NCBI GenBank assembly: GCA_041752455.1 | Contig: JBGSWL010000113.1 | Span: forward strand, 1-5,183 | Direction: 5' to 3' | From: JBGSWL01 sp041752455 | GTDB lineage: Bacteria; Pseudomonadota; Alphaproteobacteria; Rhizobiales; Rhizobiaceae | DNA length: 5,183 bases | Shown here: one piece after another, positions 1 to 4,873 of the stretch | How the letters are laid out: each line of letters starts with the position of its first letter | Numbering within the stretch: the first letter of the stretch is position 1 | Made by a program: the position numbers and the translations under genes | The notes under the pieces: model-generated | Told to the model about the DNA's origin: nothing | Seen by the model: the letters and a program-made list of their open reading frames with translations, nothing else | Database searches by the model: none

Positions 1-59
1 CCCCAATTGCCCCTAACTACCCGAATCCTGCACATTTGCCGTGGACGCGGCCCTGTAAA

Positions 60-74
60 CGGGCTAATCGCCCG
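60..74 (+). other. Weak hairpin upstream of secE
   Basis: CGGGC (60-64) and GCCCG (70-74) pair around a 5-nt loop, followed by CCTTT. It could be the remnant of a terminator for an upstream gene or a structure in the secE leader. The stem is only 5 bp and the T-run is short, so function is doubtful. I see no convincing -35/-10 pair in positions 1-96. The secE promoter probably lies before the window or does not resemble the sigma-70 consensus. Confidence 0.2.
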
Positions 75-96
75 CCTTTGAAAAACGAGTGACGCT

Positions 97-315
97 ATGG
101 CCGACAAGGACCAGAAACCGAAGAAGAAGCGGGTCGGACCGCTGACATTCTTTGCGCAGGTTCGCGCTGAAGGAAACAAGGTCACCTGGACGACACGCCA
201 AGAGACCATCCAGGCGACGATTTTCGTGATTATCATGTCGATCCTGATCGCAATCTTCCTTTTCGCCGCCGATACCGCCATTATGTGGTTCGTGAACTTA
301 GTCCGGGGCGCCTGA
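97..315 (+). CDS. secE: Preprotein translocase subunit SecE
   Basis: SecE is the small essential inner-membrane subunit that clamps SecY in the SecYEG channel for export of unfolded proteins. The 72-residue product is the single-spanning short form typical of most bacteria outside the enterobacteria. The N-terminus is cytosolic and Lys/Pro-rich (residues 4-12). It is followed by the conserved amphipathic helix and hinge, FFAQVRAEGNKVTW at about 18-31, then a TRQET motif (33-37). One hydrophobic membrane segment spans about 40-65. The hinge reads WTT where the textbook form has WPT; I believe this occurs in other alphaproteobacteria. The ATG is preceded by only a weak GAG-type ribosome site (87-92). 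The stop overlaps a possible nusG start as TGATG, and the secE-nusG order is almost universal in bacteria, which makes the identification firm. Confidence 0.96.
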   Translation: MADKDQKPKKKRVGPLTFFAQVRAEGNKVTWTTRQETIQATIFVIIMSILIAIFLFAADTAIMWFVNLVRGA

Positions 316-359
316 TGGCGCTTTCCCAGAATCCAGATTTGCAGGAGCGCTCTCGGCCC

Positions 360-902
360 ATGCCTGAAGCCAAATGGTACATCGTCCATGCCTATTCGAA
401 CTTCGAGAAGAAGGTCGCCGCGACGATTCGCGAGCAGGCAGAACGCAAGGGACTGACCGCCCTGATCGAAGAGATCGAGGTTCCGACAGAGGAAGTCGTC
501 GAGATCGCCCGCGGCAAGAAAAAGACCGTCGAGCGGCGCTATTTTCCGGGCTATGTCCTGATGAAGGCGCAACTGACCGACGATATCTACCACCTCGTCA
601 AGGACACACCGAAAGTCTCGGGTTTCCTGGGCGCCGAAGGAGGCAAGAAGCCTCTGCCGGTTCGTCAACGTGAAGTTGACCGTATCCTGGGCAAGTCGAC
701 CGACGAGTCGGCCGAGCGCACACGTCCGCGCATCAGCTTCGAGATTGGCGAGCAGGTCCAGGTCAATGATGGTCCGTTCCAGGGCTTCGAAGGCGCCGTC
801 GAGGAAATCGACGAAGCGCATGGCCGCCTCAAGGTCACCGTGTCCATCTTCGGCCGCGGCACTCCGGTCGATCTCGAATTCGATCAGGTCGTGAAGGTCT
901 AG
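360..902 (+). CDS. nusG: Transcription termination/antitermination protein NusG
   Basis: NusG binds the RNA polymerase clamp, suppresses pausing, and links polymerase to Rho or to ribosomal protein S10. From the ATG at 360 the protein has 180 residues, matching the usual 175-185. The NGN domain starts at once (KWYIVHAYSNFEKKV, residues 5-19) and contains FFPGYVLMKAQL-type sequence around 60-72 (here YFPGYVLMKA). The KOW domain is C-terminal, with VNDGPFQGFEG near 136-146 and SIFGR near 164-168. In-frame ATGs also exist at 315, overlapping the secE stop as TGATG (195 residues), and at 285 inside secE (205 residues). I prefer 360 because the family starts close to the WY motif and AGGAG lies at 343-347, although its 12-nt spacing is rather long. 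Start 315 is the serious alternative and would give translational coupling with secE. The usual downstream rplK-rplA genes are absent, and no intrinsic terminator follows. Confidence 0.95.
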   Translation: MPEAKWYIVHAYSNFEKKVAATIREQAERKGLTALIEEIEVPTEEVVEIARGKKKTVERRYFPGYVLMKAQLTDDIYHLVKDTPKVSGFLGAEGGKKPLPVRQREVDRILGKSTDESAERTRPRISFEIGEQVQVNDGPFQGFEGAVEEIDEAHGRLKVTVSIFGRGTPVDLEFDQVVKV

Positions 903-931
903 AATCTGCGCAGGCAGGCGCTGCACCGGCC

Positions 932-960
932 TTGATACGGCGGCGCGGCGCTTGTATGCC
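932..960 (+). promoter_or_regulatory. Possible sigma-70 promoter for tRNA-His
   Basis: TTGATA (932-937) resembles a -35 box. Seventeen bases later TATGCC (955-960) is a poor but correctly spaced -10 box. Transcription would start near 967, about five bases before the mature tRNA 5' end, which is a sensible leader length. The -10 match is weak, so the tRNA could instead be read from the secE-nusG promoter, since no terminator is visible between 903 and 971. Confidence 0.3.
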
Positions 961-971
961 GAACCCCGATT

Positions 972-1048
972 GCCGCCTTAGCTCAGTTGGTTAGAGCGCT
1001 GGTTTGTGGAACCAGAGGTCCCCCGTTCAAGCCGGGGAGGCGGTACCA
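972..1048 (+). tRNA. tRNA-His (anticodon GTG), CCA encoded
   Basis: A full cloverleaf can be folded. The acceptor is 972-978 with 1038-1044. The D stem is GCTC/GAGC (981-984, 994-997) with a 9-nt loop containing GG. The anticodon stem is CTGGT/ACCAG (999-1003, 1011-1015) around loop TTGTGGA, with anticodon GTG at 1006-1008. The T arm is CCCCG/CGGGG (1021-1025, 1033-1037) with loop TTCAAGC. CCA is encoded at 1046-1048. Two points are odd for a tRNA-His: the base before the acceptor stem is T (971), not the otherwise near-universal G-1, and the discriminator is A (1045), not C. The first pair is G972-T1044. This combination is the known divergent form of a large alphaproteobacterial clade with a matching histidyl-tRNA synthetase, so the gene should be functional. 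It stands alone between nusG and an OmpA-family gene. Confidence 0.97.
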
Positions 1049-1168
1049 TCCCCCGGAATTCCCCAAATTCGCGAAATGACACGGAACCATCCGGTCAATG
1101 CCGCGTATAGCACGTGTTGCAATTGGGCAGCGGTAGGAAGAAAAATCCACGGAAAATGAGGGTAAACA

Positions 1169-1202
1169 CCGCTAAACCTCTCGCGATGGGCGAGAAAAGC
1201 GG
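1169..1202 (+). other. Nested hairpin upstream of the OmpA-family gene
   Basis: An outer 5-bp stem, CCGCT (1169-1173) with AGCGG (1198-1202), encloses a perfect 6-bp stem, TCTCGC (1179-1184) with GCGAGA (1190-1195), which has a 5-nt loop. No T-run follows, so it is not an intrinsic terminator. It could be an mRNA leader structure if transcription starts upstream of it. The near-direct repeat GCTAAACCTC (1171-1180) / GCTAACACCTC (1202-1212) flanks the right half. Function is unknown and chance folding is possible. Confidence 0.3.
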
Positions 1203-1216
1203 CTAACACCTCCGAA

Positions 1217-1235
1217 TATGCAGAATCCCTGCATA
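1217..1235. repeat. Perfect 7-bp inverted repeat in the leader of the OmpA-family gene
   Basis: TATGCAG (1217-1223) and CTGCATA (1229-1235) form a perfect inverted repeat around a 5-nt centre, 60 bases upstream of the start codon. The size and symmetry suit either an operator for a dimeric helix-turn-helix regulator or an mRNA hairpin. The left arm's last base plus the loop forms GAATC (1223-1227), a GANTC site of the kind methylated by CcrM in many alphaproteobacteria. No regulator can be named. Apart from this and the nested hairpin, I see no recognisable element in 1049-1283, and no convincing -35/-10 pair. Confidence 0.45.
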
Positions 1236-1283
1236 CCACTTTGAACCTGCGGCCGAAGACAATCCCGTCGCTCGGCACACAAA

Positions 1284-1289
1284 AGGGGA
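1284..1289 (+). promoter_or_regulatory. Ribosome binding site deciding the OmpA-family start
   Basis: AGGGGA lies six bases before the ATG at 1296, which is good Shine-Dalgarno spacing. The in-frame TTG at 1291-adjacent position 1290 directly abuts this site and would leave no spacing. The ATG at 1296 is therefore the true start. Confidence 0.75.
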
Positions 1290-1295
1290 TTGAGT

Positions 1296-2456
1296 ATGAA
1301 GAAAACTCTGATGTGCGCGACCGCCGCGGCCGCTTTCGCGTCTGCCGGTCTTACTGCACAAGCGGAAGGTTGGTACTCGCGCGCCGATGTGCAGTACACC
1401 TTTGACGGCAAACTCGACCATGACCCGGCATCTGTTGCCATTGGCTCGATGGCTGGCGATTCGGATTCGTCCGAACTGATCGGTCTCGGCCTCGGTCTCG
1501 GCTATGCGCTCGACAACGGCCTGCGTTTTGACGCTGGCCTCTCGCGCCGCGGCGGTGACCTTGAAGTCACCTCCGACATCAACGGCGTTCTGCCCGGCAC
1601 CACAGCCAACCCTGACGGTTATGTCTCGGTTACGGACCTGATGGTTACTGGTCTGTACGACTTCAACAAGGACGGCACGGTTCGTCCTTACATCGGTCTC
1701 GGTATCGGTGGCGCCCGCGTTGACGCCAAAGCTGCAAACCGGGTCTTTGGCACGTCGCCAAACCTCGGCGCTGCAAACGGTTTCAACGACAAGGCAACCG
1801 GACTGGCCTACCAGGGCCTTCTGGGTATTGGTTTCGCGCTTACCGAGCGCCTGACCATGGACGTTGGTTACAAGTATTTCTCGACCGACGATCTGAGCTT
1901 TGATGGCAACCATGGCGGCACCAAGTACGACGCAACGTACACCGACCACACGGCGACCGTTGGCCTGCGTTACGCCTTTGGCGTGACCCCGCCACCACCG
2001 CCGCCTCCGCCACCACCACCGCCGCCACCACCGCCTCCGCCACCTCCGCCGCCACCACCGCCTCCGCCGGTGGAAACGACAGAGACGGTTGAGCAGCAGT
2101 GTTCGGCTCTGAACCAGCAGTTCGTGGTTTACTTCGAGTGGGATCGCTCGGATCTGACCAGCCAGGCTGCTGCGGTTATCGACCAGGCTGTCGCGAACAT
2201 CGCGGCTGGCGCAGGTTGCTCGACCGGTAACGTTACGATCGTCGGTCACACCGACACGTCGGGCGGCACTGAATACAACGAGCGTCTCTCGGTTCGCCGT
2301 GCTGACGTCGTTGCAGCAGCGCTCTCCGAGCGTGGCATTGCAGCCACGGTCATCGACAAAGCCGGCCGCGGTGAATCCGCACTGGCCAAAGCAACCGCCG
2401 ATGGTGTGCGCGAGCCGCTGAACCGTCGTTCGGAAGTCTCGATCATCGTCCAGTAA
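1296..2456 (+). CDS. OmpA-family outer membrane protein with polyproline linker
   Basis: This is a 386-residue outer-membrane protein that probably anchors the membrane to peptidoglycan. Residues 1-23 form a signal peptide (MKK start, Ala-rich core, AQA before cleavage at E24). Residues about 24-230 are a beta-barrel of the eight-strand OmpA/OMP_b-brl type, with alternating aromatic and Gly-rich strands and a last strand VGLRYAFG. Residues 232-258 are 27 prolines in a row. A C-terminal OmpA-like domain follows (about 269-386): FVVYFEWDRSDLT is the first strand region, then GHTDTSGG with D320 and LSVRRADVV with R335. The 15-residue Asp-Arg spacing fits the family's diaminopimelate-binding pair. 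NRRSEV (376-381) closes the domain. C269 and C308 could form a disulfide. GGT, GCT and CGT codons are frequent compared with the ast genes, which suggests high expression. The gene appears monocistronic, with its own ribosome site and a strong terminator. Its precise partner or surface role is unknown. Confidence 0.93.
   Translation: MKKTLMCATAAAAFASAGLTAQAEGWYSRADVQYTFDGKLDHDPASVAIGSMAGDSDSSELIGLGLGLGYALDNGLRFDAGLSRRGGDLEVTSDINGVLPGTTANPDGYVSVTDLMVTGLYDFNKDGTVRPYIGLGIGGARVDAKAANRVFGTSPNLGAANGFNDKATGLAYQGLLGIGFALTERLTMDVGYKYFSTDDLSFDGNHGGTKYDATYTDHTATVGLRYAFGVTPPPPPPPPPPPPPPPPPPPPPPPPPPPVETTETVEQQCSALNQQFVVYFEWDRSDLTSQAAAVIDQAVANIAAGAGCSTGNVTIVGHTDTSGGTEYNERLSVRRADVVAAALSERGIAATVIDKAGRGESALAKATADGVREPLNRRSEVSIIVQ
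1989..2069 (+). repeat. Uninterrupted 27-codon proline tract with 27-nt internal repeat
   Basis: Twenty-seven CCN codons in a row encode the linker between barrel and OmpA domain. The tally is 13 CCG, 10 CCA, 4 CCT and no CCC. The DNA is internally repetitive: the 21-nt stretch 2021-2041 recurs exactly at 2048-2068, a period of 27 nt or nine codons, and a looser relative begins at 1989. Such a tract can change length by replication slippage in whole codons. A polyproline run stalls ribosomes, so translation should depend strongly on elongation factor P. Confidence 0.95.
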
Positions 2457-2479
2457 TTTCTGGAAGTATGACCAATCAG

Positions 2480-2510
2480 ACGGCCCGGCAATTTGCCGGG
2501 CCGTTTTTTT
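2480..2510 (+). terminator. Strong intrinsic terminator after the OmpA-family gene
   Basis: CGGCCCGGCA (2481-2490) pairs perfectly with TGCCGGGCCG (2494-2503) around a 3-nt loop, and an A-T pair extends the stem to 11 bp. Seven T residues follow directly (2504-2510), then G and four more T. It begins 24 nt after the stop codon and separates the OmpA-family unit from the ast operon, whose promoter must therefore lie in the short interval 2511-2563 if this terminator is efficient. Confidence 0.95.
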
Positions 2511-2571
2511 GTTTTACATGGCGCCTTCGCAGAGGCTTGCCGCCCCGTTCCAGCTGTGAAACCAAGGGGCT

Positions 2572-3831
2572 ATGACAGTTTTATCGACTCTTTCACCCGA
2601 TGACGAAGCGGCGCGGGAGCGTCTTTACGCGTCCGCCCCTGAAATGCTGGACCGCACGCGCGGCTGGTCCGCTCACAATACAGGGAGCCAGAATACTGAC
2701 GGGCTGAAGCGCTTTGCGCCGAAGCTGGCGGAGGCGTTCTCGGCGCTCGAGGCTGACATCCAGCTCGTTCAGGGACCGGGTTTCGAATCCGTCGACGCCG
2801 ATGGGAGGATTTCCGAAACCCATACCGGCCCGATCATCGAGATCACGTCGCGATCCGATGCACCGGTCCAGGTCGTGATGTCCGGACACTATGACACCGT
2901 CTTCGCGCCCGGCACGTTCGAGACGATTGCCGACTTGCCGGACGGCCGCGTCAACGGTCCGGGCATGGCGGACATGAAGGGTGGCATCTGCGTCATGCTG
3001 GAGGCTTTGAAAGCCTTTGAGTCGGGCCGACTGAAAGACAAGCTCGGCTACCGCATTGTTCTGACCCCGGACGAAGAGATCGGGAACTTCTCGAGTTCCG
3101 AGGCTCTGACCCGCGCTGCCTCTTCTGGTGCGCTGATCGGCATGACTTATGAGCCCGCGATGGAAACCGGCGCCATGGCGGGTGGGCGCAAGGGATCTGC
3201 CGTGTTCGACATCGTCCTGCGCGGCGTCGCCGCGCATGCCGGACGGGCCAAGGAAGAAGGCCGCAGCGCCATCGAGGCTGCCGCCGAACTTGTTGTCGGC
3301 CTTGAAGGTCTTAATGGCCAATTCGGCGGCGTCACCTTCAATGTCGGCGCCATCGATGGCGGCGGTCCGGTCAACATCGTGCCGGATCTTGCCATCGTGC
3401 GCTTTGGCGCGCGCGCGCCGGATCACCAGGCGGCGGAGTGGGCCACGCAACAGGTGAAGCGCCTGTTCGACAAGGCGACTGCGCGCGACGGAATTCATGG
3501 CCACCTGCACGGCGGGTTCTATCGCCCACCCAAGCCGCGCAACAGCGCTCAGCAGGCCTTGTTCGATGCCGTCAACGCCACCGGCAAGGCGATCGGCCTG
3601 GATATCGAATTTGTCGATACGGGCGGTGTCTGCGAAGGCAACAACATCTTTGCTGCCGGCGTTCCGAATGTGGACACACTGGGTGTGCGCGGCGGACGGA
3701 TCCACTCGAATGAGGAATTCGTCATTACCGAGAGCTTTCCCGAACGCGCGCTGCTATCGGCATTGATCCTCAATCGCCTCGCCGATGGCCGGATTGATGG
3801 CCGGCGCATCAAGGATCTGATGGGGCGCTGA
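2572..3831 (+). CDS. M20-family zinc metallohydrolase (CPG2-like) heading the ast operon
   Basis: This 419-residue protein is a cytosolic amidohydrolase of the M20 family (CPG2, ArgE, DapE), which cleaves acyl-amino-acid amide bonds using two zinc ions. No signal peptide is present. The active site is complete: H106 and D108 in GHYDTV, bridging D134 in GMADMKGG, general base E168 and ligand E169 in PDEEIG, E194 in YEP, and H378 in GRIHSNEEF. The lid/dimerisation domain spans roughly 205-320 and carries the family's AAHAGR motif with H222. The ligand spacing closely follows what I recall for glutamate carboxypeptidase CPG2. The ATG at 2572 follows AAGGGG (2564-2569) with unusually short spacing; no better start is visible. 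astA begins one base after its stop, so the enzyme very likely acts in arginine succinyltransferase catabolism. Deacylation of N-succinylglutamate is the obvious inference, but the substrate is unproven. It is not homologous to AstE, which is M14-like. Confidence 0.9.
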   Translation: MTVLSTLSPDDEAARERLYASAPEMLDRTRGWSAHNTGSQNTDGLKRFAPKLAEAFSALEADIQLVQGPGFESVDADGRISETHTGPIIEITSRSDAPVQVVMSGHYDTVFAPGTFETIADLPDGRVNGPGMADMKGGICVMLEALKAFESGRLKDKLGYRIVLTPDEEIGNFSSSEALTRAASSGALIGMTYEPAMETGAMAGGRKGSAVFDIVLRGVAAHAGRAKEEGRSAIEAAAELVVGLEGLNGQFGGVTFNVGAIDGGGPVNIVPDLAIVRFGARAPDHQAAEWATQQVKRLFDKATARDGIHGHLHGGFYRPPKPRNSAQQALFDAVNATGKAIGLDIEFVDTGGVCEGNNIFAAGVPNVDTLGVRGGRIHSNEEFVITESFPERALLSALILNRLADGRIDGRRIKDLMGR

Positions 3832-3832
3832 C

Positions 3833-4873
3833 ATGGCGACAAATTATGTGATGCGCCCGTCAAGGCTCGACGACCTTGAGGCCCTGATGCACCTCGCCGA
3901 ATTGTCCGGACCCGGATTTACCAGCCTGCCGGTGGACGAACCGATCCTGCGGGAACGCCTTGAGAAATCTGACCGCGCTTTTCACGGGCGCCAGAGAAAC
4001 CTGCAATACGGCAAGTATCTGATGATGATGGAACATGTGCCGACCGGGGAGGTCGTCGGGTGTTCAGCGGTAAAGGCCGGGACGGGTATCGATCAGCCCT
4101 TCTTCAACTACCGCATCATCACCCTGGCGCAGGCGAGCCATGCTGCGGGAAACCTCCGCTTCGACATGGACGCGCTTGTCCTGACCAACGAATATGTGGG
4201 GTACACGGAGGTTGGCACGCTTTTCCTGAAGGCAGACCATCGCGGCGGCGGCGCGGGCCGGCTCGCTGCCCAGTCCCGCTACCTGCTGATGGCCGCGGCG
4301 CCGGACCGGTTCAGCGCCAATGTGCTCGCCGAGTTGCGCGGCGTGGTCGATGACAAGGGTGTGTCGATGTTCTGGGAATGCCTCGGCCGGCATTTTTTCC
4401 GCATGGATTTCGCCGAGGCCGACCGGCTCTCCGCGACTACCGACAACCAGTTCATCGTCGATCTCATGCCGCGTTATCCGATCTATGTGGACCTGTTGCC
4501 GCCAGAGGCGCGCGAAGTGATCGGCCGGTGCCATTCGGATGGCGTGGGCGCCTACAAGCTGCTGCAATGGGAAGGTTTCGATTTTGACCGGACCGTCGAT
4601 ATCTTCGATGGCGGCCCATTGGTTAAGGCGCAGCGCCGGCACATCCGGACAATCCAGGAAAGCCGCATCGTGACGGTCGAGGCCGGCGATACAAGCGGCG
4701 ATCCGGACGCGCGCCAGGGCATGCTGTCCAGCAATCGCCTGCCGGATTTCCGCGCGACAATCGGGAGGTTTGTCGGGCGCGGGGAAGAATCCCTCATCGC
4801 CCCGCCGGACGTACTCGATGCCCTGAACCTGAAACCTGGCTCTCCTGCGAGAGTCTGGATACGGAGCAAGTGA
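3833..4873 (+). CDS. astA: Arginine N-succinyltransferase
   Basis: AstA transfers the succinyl group of succinyl-CoA to the alpha-amino group of L-arginine, the first step of the AST pathway of arginine degradation, in the cytosol. At 346 residues it matches the E. coli enzyme (about 344), and family blocks occur in order: MRPSRLDDLEALMHLA and GFTSLP (7-33), NYRIITL (about 92-98), TLFLKADHRGGGAGRL (about 129-144), AELRGVVDDKG (166-176), FWECLGRHFFRMDF, then MPRYPIY (212-218), and IFDGGP (257-262). H234 in IGRCH aligns with the histidine proposed as the catalytic acid in E. coli AstA. The gene starts one base after the M20 stop, with a GGGGCG ribosome site inside the M20 coding end, and its stop overlaps the astD start as TGATG. 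Translation of the three genes is probably coupled. There is no sign of damage. It appears to be a single homomeric type, not the paired AruF/AruG form of pseudomonads, as far as this window shows. Confidence 0.95.
   Translation: MATNYVMRPSRLDDLEALMHLAELSGPGFTSLPVDEPILRERLEKSDRAFHGRQRNLQYGKYLMMMEHVPTGEVVGCSAVKAGTGIDQPFFNYRIITLAQASHAAGNLRFDMDALVLTNEYVGYTEVGTLFLKADHRGGGAGRLAAQSRYLLMAAAPDRFSANVLAELRGVVDDKGVSMFWECLGRHFFRMDFAEADRLSATTDNQFIVDLMPRYPIYVDLLPPEAREVIGRCHSDGVGAYKLLQWEGFDFDRTVDIFDGGPLVKAQRRHIRTIQESRIVTVEAGDTSGDPDARQGMLSSNRLPDFRATIGRFVGRGEESLIAPPDVLDALNLKPGSPARVWIRSK

Noticed and set aside
972..1048. tRNA-His as an integration site for a mobile element
   Set aside because: No integrase gene or repeated copy of the tRNA 3' end is present in the window, and the flanking genes are ordinary.
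1056..1074. Short palindromes GGAATTCC and TTCGCGAA after the tRNA
   Set aside because: They are 8-bp self-complementary words without a loop or T-run. They are expected by chance and are not a terminator.
1108..1122. Sigma-54-like promoter TAGCACG..TTGCAA upstream of the OmpA-family gene
   Set aside because: The two boxes are separated by two bases instead of the required four, and the invariant GG of the -24 box is AG.
1117..1145. Sigma-70-like promoter TTGCAA with 17-bp spacer
   Set aside because: The -10 position reads GAAAAA, which is too poor a match to claim.
1027..1278. Minus-strand open frame of 83 codons across the region between tRNA-His and the OmpA-family gene
   Set aside because: It runs into the tRNA, has no recognisable motif, and overlaps the inverted repeats. 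I treat the region as non-coding.
1290..1295. TTG at 1290 as an earlier start for the OmpA-family gene
   Set aside because: It abuts the Shine-Dalgarno AGGGGA with no spacing. ATG 1296 has ideal spacing and gives a classical MKK signal peptide.
1203..2249. Long minus-strand open frame of 348 codons opposite the OmpA-family gene
   Set aside because: It is the antisense shadow of a gene with clear domains. Its striking Arg/Trp-rich segment is just the complement of the CCN proline tract, and no known domain is visible.
2593..3705. Long minus-strand open frame of 370 codons opposite the M20 gene
   Set aside because: High GC removes stop codons on the opposite strand. The + strand has a complete M20 active site, and the antisense product shows no recognisable motif.
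4064..4642. Minus-strand open frame of 192 codons inside astA
   Set aside because: It is a shadow of astA, with no ribosome site or family motif.
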